Source: Pleionea litopenaei (lineage in GTDB: Bacteria; Pseudomonadota; Gammaproteobacteria; Enterobacterales; Kangiellaceae). From it: a stretch of DNA of 64,000 bases. The stretch's first letter is position 1; every line of letters starts with the position of its first letter. The stretch is from contig NZ_CP133548.1 of assembly GCF_031198435.1 (NCBI RefSeq), forward strand, positions 3,630,001 through 3,694,000, given 5' to 3'. The translations under genes and the position numbers were made by a program. Under the pieces are notes generated by a model, which saw only the letters and a program-made list of their open reading frames with translations, searched no databases and was not told the origin of the DNA. Below are positions 10,667 through 19,700 of this stretch, piece after piece.

Positions 10667-12664
10667 ATGCGAAGAAAAAATCCAGCATGGGTGTTGTCGA
10701 CCATTGTCGCTGCCATGACAGTAACCGGTGGCGTTGGCGCAAGCGAGCAAGAGCAACGATACATTATAAAGTTTAAACAAGGGCAAAAAGCCGCAATCAC
10801 TAGTGCGGTACGCTTAAATCAAGGCCAAATTAAACGAGAATTATCTAAGCGTCAGATGCTCTCGGTATCATTACCGGAAAGCGCAGCGAAACGTATTAAG
10901 TTGCGCGCTGATGTGGAGCTATTTGAACCGGATCCAAAACGTTATTTATTGGTTGAAGACATGCCCTATGGTATCCCGATGGTTGAAGCGCCGCAGGTAA
11001 GTGATGCGTTAACCGGGAATATGACGGTTTGTATTATGGATACGGGTTATTCATTAGGACATGAAGATCTTCCGACGACCGGAGTAACGGGAGATGATGG
11101 TTATGGTAGCTATGATACAGGAAACTGGTACGAAGATGGTCATGGTCACGGCACTCATGTCTCTGGCACCATTGCCGCTATTGGCGGAAATGATACCGGT
11201 GTTGTTGGGGTAAATCCGTCGGGTAATTTAAAGTTGCATATGGTCAAAGTGTTTAACAACAGTGGCAGTTGGGCCTATGGATCCGACTTAGTCGCGGCCG
11301 TTGACCAGTGCAGTGCCGCCGGGGCGAAAGTGATTAGCATGAGCTTAGGTGGCGGAGCTCCGAGTACGGCTGAGCAAGCGGCGTTTGATGACGCCTATGC
11401 AAATGGTGTTTTATCGATTGCGGCTGCGGGTAATGATGGCAACAGCAGTCTTTCTTATCCTGCCTCATACGACTCTGTGGTGTCAGTGGCTGCGGTCGAT
11501 TCATCTGGAGCGAAAGCCAGTTTTTCGCAATTTAATAGTCAGGTAGAAATTGCAGCGCCTGGGGTTGGTGTTTTATCAACACTGCCAGGCAATACCTACG
11601 CCGCCTGGTCAGGCACATCGATGGCTACTCCACATGTTGCAGGAGTCGCAGCCTTGGTTTGGAGCCATTACAGTAGCTGTAGCAATCAACAGGTTCGAGT
11701 GGCCATGGCAAAGTCGGCGGAAGATCGAGGTGGTCCGGGTCGAGACAATAGTTATGGGTATGGCATTGTAAAAGCGAAAGCAATGTATGACCTTTTCGCA
11801 GTGAACGGGTGCGATGTTGGTGAGCTTCCTCCTCCTCCTGAACCGACTTCTTTGAGCAACGGTGTTCCCGTGGATAATCTATCGGGAGCTGCAGGTGATG
11901 AATTGGAATATAAGTTAGATGTTTCAAGTGGCGCTTCGAACTTGGTGTTTACGATGTCCGGTGGAAGTGGTGATGCAGATCTCTACGTGAAGTTTGGGGC
12001 TAAGCCAACCGGCAGTGATTATGATTGTCGACCTTACTCATCGGGCAATAATGAAGACTGCAGTTTTCCGACGCCACAAACCGGGACCTATTATGTCATG
12101 GTACGTGGGTACTCCAGTTTTTCAGGAGTCTCCTTGGTAGGAAGCTTCGATGGTGGCTCAAGCAATTCCCCTCCACAAAGCGCCTTTACGGCTAGCTGCA
12201 ACTTGTTGACGTGTGATTTTGATGGCGCAACGAGCAATGACACGGACGGCACCATTGTGAGTTATCAGTGGAACTTTGGCGATGGCAACTCCGCCAACGG
12301 CGACAATGTTTCTCATACCTTCGCTGCGGCAGGCGACTACACCGTGACGCTAACGGTGACTGATAACGACGGTGCTAGTGACTCAAGCAGTCAAACATTA
12401 ACAGTGGATGATGGTGTCGGTGCGAGTATTGAGGTTTCTGCAAATGGCTACAAGGTTCGCGGAAGGCACCACATTGACTTGCTTTGGAGTGGCGCATCGA
12501 GCAACAGCGTTGATGTGTACCGCGATGGTAATTTACTCACCACAACGGCGAATGACGGTGCTTACACCGATGCCACCAACAATCGAGGCGGTGCCAGCTA
12601 CCAATATCAAATTTGTGAAGTGGGTACGACGACTTGCTCGGATACGGTGACAGTGAACTTTTAA
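10667..12664 (+). CDS. Secreted subtilisin-like serine protease with PPC and PKD domains
   Basis: From the ATG at 10667, with AAGGA upstream, the 665-residue precursor has a signal peptide (1-25) and an I9-type propeptide (about 30-95). The S8 catalytic domain carries Asp125 (IMDTGY), His161 (HGHGTHVSG), oxyanion Asn256 (AAAGNDG) and Ser318 (SGTSMATPH). It is followed by a Pro-rich linker, a pre-peptidase C-terminal (PPC) domain (about 395-505), a PKD domain (WNFGDGNS, HTFAAAGDYTVTLTVTD) and a C-terminal fibronectin-III-like domain. This is an extracellular alkaline protease typical of marine proteolytic bacteria, in which PPC and PKD modules aid secretion or binding of insoluble protein. An earlier GTG would extend the N-terminus by 12 residues and is unlikely. 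Confidence 0.95.
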   Translation: MRRKNPAWVLSTIVAAMTVTGGVGASEQEQRYIIKFKQGQKAAITSAVRLNQGQIKRELSKRQMLSVSLPESAAKRIKLRADVELFEPDPKRYLLVEDMPYGIPMVEAPQVSDALTGNMTVCIMDTGYSLGHEDLPTTGVTGDDGYGSYDTGNWYEDGHGHGTHVSGTIAAIGGNDTGVVGVNPSGNLKLHMVKVFNNSGSWAYGSDLVAAVDQCSAAGAKVISMSLGGGAPSTAEQAAFDDAYANGVLSIAAAGNDGNSSLSYPASYDSVVSVAAVDSSGAKASFSQFNSQVEIAAPGVGVLSTLPGNTYAAWSGTSMATPHVAGVAALVWSHYSSCSNQQVRVAMAKSAEDRGGPGRDNSYGYGIVKAKAMYDLFAVNGCDVGELPPPPEPTSLSNGVPVDNLSGAAGDELEYKLDVSSGASNLVFTMSGGSGDADLYVKFGAKPTGSDYDCRPYSSGNNEDCSFPTPQTGTYYVMVRGYSSFSGVSLVGSFDGGSSNSPPQSAFTASCNLLTCDFDGATSNDTDGTIVSYQWNFGDGNSANGDNVSHTFAAAGDYTVTLTVTDNDGASDSSSQTLTVDDGVGASIEVSANGYKVRGRHHIDLLWSGASSNSVDVYRDGNLLTTTANDGAYTDATNNRGGASYQYQICEVGTTTCSDTVTVNF

Positions 12665-12717
12665 GACACGGTAATCAAGTCGATAGGACACCGGTATTTC
12701 GGTGCTTCTGTTGTTTT

Positions 12718-12749
12718 AAAAAAGGCGGATCTGGTGATCCGCCTTTTTT
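12718..12749. terminator. Strong bidirectional terminator
   Basis: An 8-bp GC-rich stem (GGCGGATC/GATCCGCC), extended by A6 and T6, closes a 4-base TGGT loop. It follows the S8 protease stop by about 50 bp. It also lies 15 bp past the stop of the small minus-strand ORF at 12764. Confidence 0.93.
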
Positions 12750-12763
12750 GTAGGTTGACTTGA

Positions 12764-12865
12764 TTAGAAAGGTATCTCAGTTAGGTTTTCAAATACTTGG
12801 CAGCAGCCCTTGAGTTTTGCTGCTAACTCAGGTTCAATAACTGTGTCCGTCGGCAAGGTAGGCAT
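12764..12865 (-). CDS. Possible small protein (33 aa) with a CC motif
   Basis: A short ORF reads MPTLPTDTVIEPELAAKLKG, then CCQVFENLTEIPF. It is closed upstream by an in-frame stop and no strong ribosome-binding site is visible. In its favour, the perfect bidirectional terminator lies 15 bp after its stop and the composition looks coding. It may be a real small protein or the remnant of a larger gene. Vicinal cysteines could bind metal or form a disulfide, but that is speculation. Confidence 0.35.
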   Translation of the reverse strand: MPTLPTDTVIEPELAAKLKGCCQVFENLTEIPF

Positions 12866-12907
12866 TGTTGATAGCGACTATCTAAGCCTAAGGAAAGGCA
12901 AAGTGCG

Positions 12908-12965
12908 TGAAATCGCAGGTGAGTGGAAATGAATGAAACCACAATTGAGTGAAACCACAATTAAG
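12908..12965. repeat. 16-bp repeat, two good copies plus one degenerate copy
   Basis: TGAAACCACAATTGAG at 12934 is followed directly by a second copy at 12950 with one change. A diverged version with four mismatches lies at 12908-12923. The array sits in the intergenic region before the small lipoprotein gene. Confidence 0.6.
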
Positions 12966-13095
12966 TGAGAGTTCAACTGGATGAAAACATCTACGTACAA
13001 CAATCGATGTTTAACTGTGTTTTCAAGCGTTGAGTAAATATCCTTTGAGCACAGACTGTTTTTCAATGTTAAGACCTTGTGCCAAGCGTCTTTTT

Positions 13096-13100
13096 AGGGA
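13096..13100 (+). promoter_or_regulatory. Ribosome-binding site that decides the lipoprotein start
   Basis: AGGGA abuts the ATG at 13101 but is 6 bases from the ATG at 13107. Only the second start has functional spacing. Confidence 0.6.
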
Positions 13101-13106
13101 ATGAAT

Positions 13107-13490
13107 ATGAAAAAATTACTATTACTACTCATAAGTGCTGTGGCCCTGATGTCTTGCAAAACGGCACCAACGCAATTAGGTCAAAAAACGGGGCTTCCGG
13201 GAAAGTCGATAGCGACGATTGCGCCAGCTCTTTATTCCGATGCATTGGCCAGCTTAACCATGTGGATGAAAAATTCTCAGCAATGTGAGTTGGTTGAAGT
13301 TTTAGACACTCAAGGTATTTCAGAAGAAGGTGAAATACTCATGGATGAAACGGGGCGTTTATTCTCTGGTGTTGTGAAAGAAAAGTGGATTGTTAGTGGA
13401 TGTGACAAAGTTTATAACCTAGCGATGGTTTTTCAACCCGACGGTAAAGGTGGAAACTTCATCGGTATTGCAAACATTAGCCCAGAGTAA
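13107..13490 (+). CDS. Small lipoprotein
   Basis: The protein (127 aa) starts MKKLLLLLISAVALMSCKTAP, a lipoprotein signal peptide with the lipobox LMSC. The mature part is short, with two further Cys residues (QQCELVEV and SGCDKVYN) that could form a disulfide in the periplasm. It is a single domain of unknown family. It precedes the giant TPR-C39 gene by about 150 bp on the same strand, so a shared function is possible but not shown. The region between them has a GC-rich hairpin (13535-13556) without a U-tract. Confidence 0.75.
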   Translation: MKKLLLLLISAVALMSCKTAPTQLGQKTGLPGKSIATIAPALYSDALASLTMWMKNSQQCELVEVLDTQGISEEGEILMDETGRLFSGVVKEKWIVSGCDKVYNLAMVFQPDGKGGNFIGIANISPE

Positions 13491-13641
13491 ATACTTTAAA
13501 AGTTTATTAAACCCTTGATTAATTAAATTTGGATGCAGCAGCATTAAAGTTGCTGCGTCAGGAAATAACCTTTTAAGAAAATGAATTTTCTAAGAAAGTA
13601 ATAAATGAATAAGTCTAAGTCATTGTGGAGAAGCAGTAACA

Positions 13642-16600
13642 ATGGATCAAATCATCAAAGAAGAGCATCAGCAGCCAAAATCAGACGTGATCAATCAATT
13701 AGAAGATTTAAAGAAACAAGGACGCTATGTTGATGCTTACCGCCTGGCCGTAACGCATTGGGGCGAGTTCGATACCATGACTTCAAAAGAGCAGCTTTTA
13801 CAGCTGATTGCTGTTCTTGACCGCGTTGGCTTAGGACGTAGTGGCGATGCCATTCGCTATCGACTGCACCGACAATATCCTGATGACCCTGAAGTCGCTC
13901 TGCGGGCGGCTTATCTATATTTATACTCAAGGGGGCCTGCGACGGTGTGGGAGCTAGCTGATAAGCACCTTTCTTCGCAAAACCTATCAAAACAACAACG
14001 AGCTGAATGGTTACTGCTAAAGTGTCTAACGGCTTCAACGTTACGAGACTTTGAGAATGCTCAAGAGTTGCATGAAGAAGCTGGGAAGCATTTTAAAGAC
14101 GACTGGTGGCATAGAGTGCTTGGATATGTCTTAACGGATAAAGAAGAATACACCAAAGCATTAGATTATTTATTGCCGTTGTATCAGAGCAATCCATCAG
14201 AAGGATTGTTACTTCAGATTGCCAAAACATTAAGTTTTGCTGAGCAAGAAAGCCAAGCCATCGAACTGCTCGCAGAAGAATCACCTAAGTATCAATCGCA
14301 TCGACCTTGGTTTCATTTAGCTCATTTATATAAAGAATGTGGTGAGCGAGAACAATTAATCTACGCTTTGCAGCAAGCAGAAGAAAATTGTGTGCAAAAA
14401 GACAAACAGCTAATAAGAAACTTCTCATATCTCTATGGGTATGTTGCATTAGAGCAAGGTGATTTTGAGACGGCTCGAACCAAATTTTTAGAAAATAACA
14501 CTCGTTATAGTCAAGTCATTGCCGAAAATATTCTTACTGATGAAGGCAATAAAAAGGTACGATTAGATGTTCCTTTTATTAAGCAAGGGTTTTTAACCTG
14601 CGCACCTGCTTCTATTGCGGCAGTACTTAACTATCTTGGACAGTCTTATACTCAAGAAGAGATCGCGAAAGAAGTTTGTTACGACGGAACGCCAGATTAT
14701 TTGCAACATGAATGGCTAGATAAACAAAATATCGCGTTTATTGAGTTTGACCTAGAATGGAGTCTCGCTAAGCAGTTAATTGATCGCGACCTACCGTTCA
14801 CGTTTGTTACTCGCTCAGGCAACGAGTCTCACATGCAAGTAGTGACTGGTTATAATGAAAAGACCGGTGTTTTGTATTTAATGGATCCGTCGTCACCTGG
14901 TGTAACCGAAATTCTTGCTAAATTAGCGATAGAAATGAACGCCAGTGTTGGCCCTCGCTGTATGGTTCTTCTTCCGGAAAAGACGACTGGAAAAGTCGAT
15001 GGCTTAATCTTTCCTGCCGAAGTAAGCTATCAACACTATCGCGCTTTTAGTCAACATATAAGGCAACACAATTTAGAACAAGCGCGCGATGTGTTACAAC
15101 AAATGAAGCAACATTCTGCTCAACAACGACTTACCTTGATGGCTGAACGAAGCCTCGCGATTGAACTTCAAGATGAATATTTAATTGAATCATCGACGTC
15201 TCAGTTGCTTGAGAAATTTCCAGACGAACCTTGGCTTATAACCTCTCGCTTCTATGCTCTTAATCAACTTGGTCGACGCCGCGAAGCGTTGGCGTTTTTA
15301 CACGAGTCATTTATAAGAACCGGACAGCAAGAATTGTTAGAGACATGGCTACTCGAAGTTTATGAAATTCCAGAATACTCACAAGCCGTAAAGGAACAAG
15401 TTAATCGTCTGCATAGAATGGCGCTCTATTATGCTGAGTCTAACTGGATACTAGGTCATTTGTATTGGTTTGATGGAAAACATGACCTTGCCCGACGTCA
15501 TTACCGTTGGTCAATTACGTTAAATGATCGTGACGAACGTTACACCGAAAGTTATTTCAAATCTTGTATCTGGAATGGTCGTCAAAAATCAGCGGCTAGA
15601 TTCCTAAAACAGCGTTGGGAAAATTATCGAGAAAAAAGCAGTGGCCCTGCTATTTCATTCTTCAACGCATTATCATTTATGGATCTTGAGCATCAAGGGA
15701 TGAATGTTCTGCGTAAAAGTGCTCAGCTTCGACCGAACGATGACTACTTGATATCATTTTACTTAAGAAAACTGATTGAATTCGGAGAATACCGAGAATT
15801 TAAGAAAATTTATTCTGAAAAATCGTCAATATTACATCGGAAAGATGCTTTATCGATAAAAGCAGAATATTTTTATGTTACTGATCAGCATAATAAAGCT
15901 GAAGCTATTTATGAGCAATTAATTGTTCTTTATCCTAGCGTTGCCGAGTACTATAGAAGCCTATTTCGATTACAGTTAGTCAAAGGCGAGCAAGTAGAGA
16001 TTGACCGACGGTTGGATGAGCTACTTGAAAAAATTGGGTTCGCTCCATTTTCTGCTTGGCTTATCGCTGACTGGCACAGTGATTCTAAAGTTAAAGAAAA
16101 ACTTCTATCAGCACTTGTTAATGAACATCCCGGCGATGTTTCTGCGGTTAGTCGGTATGCGCAAATGTTAATCGCACGAGATGACTTTGAGCAAGCCAAG
16201 GCTTGTTTATCAAAACATTTAAGTGAACACACTCAGTCGGCTGAGCTTTTAGCTTTACTTTCTAACATTGAGCTACGTCAAGATAATATCAAGGTTGCGC
16301 AAGATTATGCATGGCAAGCAATTGAGAAAAATATTGACTCGGATGCAGCATTCGATGCCTTGATTTATTCTCACATGGGAATTGATGAAAGAAAGTTAAT
16401 GCTACAGCGGTTATGGACGCTTTTGAAAGCAAACTTATCGTCTGGAGACTTCCTTTGGAATTATTGGCATATCGCTCGAGCATGGCTAGAACCTAAAGAG
16501 TTGCAGAGATTTTGCTCGCATATAAAAGAAAAGTATTCACATTCATGGTATAGCTATGTACTCGTGGCTAAACAGTTTGTTGATGAAAATAAAATCGATG

Positions 16601-18621
16601 AAGCTGAAAAGACACTCTTGGCAGCCTTGAAGAAGTTTCCTCTGTTACCTCGAGTTCATTTCGAACTGGGTGAAATTTACGTCCTAAAAAATGATATTGA
16701 AAAGGCCATTGAAAGCTTCTTACAGGTATTGATCTTTAATCCATCATGGGCGCAAGCGGCACGTCGACTAGCCGAGCTTTATGAAAAGGTAGATGATATT
16801 GAAGCTTCGCAAAAAGTGCTCGAAAAAGCTTGTCGATACAATAGCCATGATGGCATTTTGTTTGGCTTAAGGGCTGATCTAAAACTTAAACAAGAAAAGC
16901 AAGATGAAGCTTTAGAACTGCTTGTTCAAGCCGTCTCAAAAGATACTGAATATAATTGGGGTTGGAGAACATTACAATCTACCGGAGAAATGCTTGGACG
17001 ACCCTCAATCGCTTTAGATACGGCAACAAAGTTGACGGAAGAAAGTCCTAGAAATAGTTCCGCTTGGATAGCCTTATCGAGGTTGGTTGATTCACCGGAA
17101 AACTGCGAAGATGCGCTTTTGCGGGGTTTAGAACAAACACCGAGAGCCATTGACTTGAGACGGGAACTTATCGAGTTCTATATAGACTCTTATCAATTTG
17201 AGAAAGCTCAAGAGCAGTTAGATTCTGCATTTTGGCAGGGTAATCCTCCATTATCGATACATGCGCTGAAAGCCTCTATTTTTGCCAGACAAGGTCGTTA
17301 TGGCGAAGCGATAGAGTGGTTAGAGAACTTTCTGAAATCTCATGATAATTATTATGATGGATGGGAGAAGTTACATCATTGGTATTTAAATTTTGGCATG
17401 CCAGATAAGGCAATATCTGCTGCAAAGAAGATGGTAGACCATGCTCCTCATCAGGCTCGAACATTAAGCGTTAGTGCAGAAACATTGTTTGAGCAGGGTG
17501 ATGAGGGAGAGCGAGCAATTGCCGCGCAATGGTTAGAAAAGGCTTTTAACTTAGAGCCTGCCGATTTGCATGTATCGCTAAGTTGGTTAGATTATTTGCT
17601 AGATCATGAGCGTTATCAAGAAGCAGAAGAGTGTGAACAGATCGTCCTTAAGTTTTATCAACACGCGTTGCTTGATGTACGTCGAGTACGAAGATTGGTT
17701 CACACGGGAAATAGAGCGGCAGCTAATGATTTAATTCCTGAAGTCATCGAGCAAAATGTTGACAATGCTTGGATTTACTTTCAGCTGATTAAGTGGTGCT
17801 CGAATAAAAGTGAAGTAGACGCAACGCTTGCTCTTCTGAAAGAAAAGATGAAGCAACCCGACTGTTGTGAAGCCATTGCGACGGCTTGGGCTTATCAAGT
17901 GTTAGACAGTCATGGAAGTAAACCTATTTCAGAGTATTTAGAAAATAATGACTACTCGACGGTATGGAACGCGGTCGCGAATCGCTACTTTAGGGCTTTA
18001 GAAGATAGTCAGCGACTTCCTCCGAAAAAGTTTATGAAGGAACACAGAAGTGCGATTCTTCAAGACACGGAATTATTTGCCATCTATGGATTTTTGCTTT
18101 GTCAAAAAGGACGCTATCGTGAAGCGCTAGATTGGTATCGTGAACGTAATTTGTATGAGATAGGCGTTGGTTATATCTGGTATCACAAGCGTTGGGCGGA
18201 AATGGAAAATGGAGACTGGAAAAGCGCTCAGGAAAGTATTATTCAAGCCATTCAATGTCCACCCGATAATTGTTATTCAAATATTTGTTTGTGGTTTGCT
18301 TACTTTAAATTGGTCGCCGGAAATTTACTTTCGAATGAAGATCTTATTAATATTAATGAGGGTGAACTTACTCCGCTTGAGCAATACGTATTTTCTTTGG
18401 TTTTAGCGATGAACGCATTGGAAGGACAGCCTGTTGATACTAATAATAAAGAGTTTTGGCATTATTTAAGACAGGCGCAACACCGTATGCAGGGACAAAG
18501 TGGCAATCCAATGGCCGCCGATTGTAAGCGACATATTCGACAGTTGCTGCGATCGAGAATTCCAGATGTGGGTTTCTTTAATAAGCTGAGCTTGCGTTTT
18601 AAATTACATAATCATTTTTAA
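13642..18621 (+). CDS. Giant TPR protein with internal C39-like cysteine peptidase domain
   Basis: This 1659-residue protein has no signal peptide or membrane helix, so it is probably cytoplasmic. Residues of about 15-300 are TPR-like helical repeats. About 309-450 form a papain-like C39 domain (Peptidase_C39_2 type) with Cys320 in LTCAPASIAAVLNYLG, His397 in SHMQVVTGY and Asp415 in LMDPSSP, the expected triad. Residues of about 460-1659 are a long series of TPR/SEL-like repeats (for example ARVHFELGEIYVLKNDIEKA-type units). C39 domains classically cut double-glycine leader peptides, but here no transporter domain is attached. The TPR solenoids probably hold partners or substrates. No leader peptide or ABC transporter is nearby. 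The small lipoprotein upstream may be a partner. Confidence 0.85.
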   Translation: MDQIIKEEHQQPKSDVINQLEDLKKQGRYVDAYRLAVTHWGEFDTMTSKEQLLQLIAVLDRVGLGRSGDAIRYRLHRQYPDDPEVALRAAYLYLYSRGPATVWELADKHLSSQNLSKQQRAEWLLLKCLTASTLRDFENAQELHEEAGKHFKDDWWHRVLGYVLTDKEEYTKALDYLLPLYQSNPSEGLLLQIAKTLSFAEQESQAIELLAEESPKYQSHRPWFHLAHLYKECGEREQLIYALQQAEENCVQKDKQLIRNFSYLYGYVALEQGDFETARTKFLENNTRYSQVIAENILTDEGNKKVRLDVPFIKQGFLTCAPASIAAVLNYLGQSYTQEEIAKEVCYDGTPDYLQHEWLDKQNIAFIEFDLEWSLAKQLIDRDLPFTFVTRSGNESHMQVVTGYNEKTGVLYLMDPSSPGVTEILAKLAIEMNASVGPRCMVLLPEKTTGKVDGLIFPAEVSYQHYRAFSQHIRQHNLEQARDVLQQMKQHSAQQRLTLMAERSLAIELQDEYLIESSTSQLLEKFPDEPWLITSRFYALNQLGRRREALAFLHESFIRTGQQELLETWLLEVYEIPEYSQAVKEQVNRLHRMALYYAESNWILGHLYWFDGKHDLARRHYRWSITLNDRDERYTESYFKSCIWNGRQKSAARFLKQRWENYREKSSGPAISFFNALSFMDLEHQGMNVLRKSAQLRPNDDYLISFYLRKLIEFGEYREFKKIYSEKSSILHRKDALSIKAEYFYVTDQHNKAEAIYEQLIVLYPSVAEYYRSLFRLQLVKGEQVEIDRRLDELLEKIGFAPFSAWLIADWHSDSKVKEKLLSALVNEHPGDVSAVSRYAQMLIARDDFEQAKACLSKHLSEHTQSAELLALLSNIELRQDNIKVAQDYAWQAIEKNIDSDAAFDALIYSHMGIDERKLMLQRLWTLLKANLSSGDFLWNYWHIARAWLEPKELQRFCSHIKEKYSHSWYSYVLVAKQFVDENKIDEAEKTLLAALKKFPLLPRVHFELGEIYVLKNDIEKAIESFLQVLIFNPSWAQAARRLAELYEKVDDIEASQKVLEKACRYNSHDGILFGLRADLKLKQEKQDEALELLVQAVSKDTEYNWGWRTLQSTGEMLGRPSIALDTATKLTEESPRNSSAWIALSRLVDSPENCEDALLRGLEQTPRAIDLRRELIEFYIDSYQFEKAQEQLDSAFWQGNPPLSIHALKASIFARQGRYGEAIEWLENFLKSHDNYYDGWEKLHHWYLNFGMPDKAISAAKKMVDHAPHQARTLSVSAETLFEQGDEGERAIAAQWLEKAFNLEPADLHVSLSWLDYLLDHERYQEAEECEQIVLKFYQHALLDVRRVRRLVHTGNRAAANDLIPEVIEQNVDNAWIYFQLIKWCSNKSEVDATLALLKEKMKQPDCCEAIATAWAYQVLDSHGSKPISEYLENNDYSTVWNAVANRYFRALEDSQRLPPKKFMKEHRSAILQDTELFAIYGFLLCQKGRYREALDWYRERNLYEIGVGYIWYHKRWAEMENGDWKSAQESIIQAIQCPPDNCYSNICLWFAYFKLVAGNLLSNEDLININEGELTPLEQYVFSLVLAMNALEGQPVDTNNKEFWHYLRQAQHRMQGQSGNPMAADCKRHIRQLLRSRIPDVGFFNKLSLRFKLHNHF

Positions 18622-18661
18622 CAGAGAACCTAGCGCAACATCTTTTACCCAATAGAGAGTA

Positions 18662-19495
18662 TTACTGCTCTTTGCAGATAATACTCTCTAGGTTATTTGA
18701 ATGACTCCGTAGGATATCAATATCGATATGACCGTTGATTCCTAAAATTCGGCCATCTTGTGAGCGTTGCCACAAAGTCCAACGATCATCGGGAGCCTTT
18801 TCGGTGTAGTCGGCTAACCACAGAGTTGTATGTGCAAAGTCTTTTGCTAAGTATTTATGCCAAAAGTTTTCACTGGTGTATATGATCACGTCGCACGATG
18901 TGTTTTTTTCTACTTGGTCAATCCATAACTTCATTCGTTCAGCTAACGTCGAAGGCGGCTCTTTGTTTAGCGTTTCCGCATCGATCACAGGACGTAAGTG
19001 CCACTGAACGTTGCTTATTTGTTGCAAATAATTATTCGCTTGTTGCATCGGGTCTTTATTCGCATCGAAGAAATGATAGGCACCAAATGGTACGCCGATT
19101 TGATTGGCATTGGTGGCGTTGCTAGCGAACATCGAATCAATGTAAGAGATTCCTTGACTAGCTTTGAAATACATAAACCTTAAGTCGCTGTTTGTCAGTT
19201 GGTTCCAATCTATTTGATTTTGATAATGGGAGATATCAATGCCTCGAAGCTCTTGGCTACGTTCTTTTGATAACTGATTGCTTGATAGATTCTTTTCAGT
19301 CTTTTCGGAAGTTTGAGCAAGTTTTTTATGCCCAGAAGTAGTAGGACTTGCTATGAGATCGGCTGCCAAGCTCTTAGTTAAAATTAGTCCTGTCAAAATG
19401 AATATTAAGAGTTGAGAGCTCTTTGAAATCAAAGAAGAGGCTTTGGGTGAACTCAGAGAAATCTCTCTTTCTTCTCTTTTCATTTTTAGTGACAT
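18662..19495 (-). CDS. GH25 family lysozyme (muramidase), membrane-anchored or exported
   Basis: The catalytic domain (about 85-270) has the GH25 signature: RGIDISHYQ with the first acidic residue, FMYFKASQGISYID, FGAYHFF, PVIDAETL with the catalytic Asp-x-Glu, IIYTSENFW and LWLADY. It should cleave the N-acetylmuramate to N-acetylglucosamine bond of peptidoglycan. A basic N-terminus precedes a hydrophobic stretch (about 26-45, LLIFILTGLILTKSLAADL), which acts as signal peptide or signal anchor. It is convergent with the TPR gene, 40 bp apart. Possible roles are cell-wall remodelling or predation. Confidence 0.9.
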   Translation of the reverse strand: MSLKMKREEREISLSSPKASSLISKSSQLLIFILTGLILTKSLAADLIASPTTSGHKKLAQTSEKTEKNLSSNQLSKERSQELRGIDISHYQNQIDWNQLTNSDLRFMYFKASQGISYIDSMFASNATNANQIGVPFGAYHFFDANKDPMQQANNYLQQISNVQWHLRPVIDAETLNKEPPSTLAERMKLWIDQVEKNTSCDVIIYTSENFWHKYLAKDFAHTTLWLADYTEKAPDDRWTLWQRSQDGRILGINGHIDIDILRSHSNNLESIICKEQ

Positions 19496-19629
19496 CGCTT
19501 TCTACTTTGCTGTTAATAAAAGGTTGTATTCGAGAACGGAACCTTAAGCTCCGATTCTTGATAGCAGGCGCTACAGAGAAGTATGACAGTTTAGCTTGCG
19601 ACCACAATAATGACTTTGAGATGAATTAA

Positions 19630-19657
19630 AAAAAAGCGCACTTTCGTGCGCTTTTTT
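19630..19657 (-). terminator. Terminator of the bicarbonate-purine operon
   Basis: A GCGCAC/GTGCGC stem extended by A6 and T6, with a 4-base TTTC loop, lies about 45 bp past the purK stop on the minus strand. Confidence 0.9.
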
Positions 19658-19700
19658 AATGCCAATATTTCTCTATTGGTTAATCTAAGCAACCACCGCT

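Noticed and set aside
12878-13066. 62-residue minus-strand frame before the small lipoprotein
   Set aside because: It covers the 16-bp tandem repeat, has no ribosome-binding site and a composition unlike coding sequence.
13535-13556. GCAGCA/TGCTGC hairpin between the small lipoprotein and the TPR gene considered as a terminator
   Set aside because: No U-tract follows on either strand, so termination is not supported.
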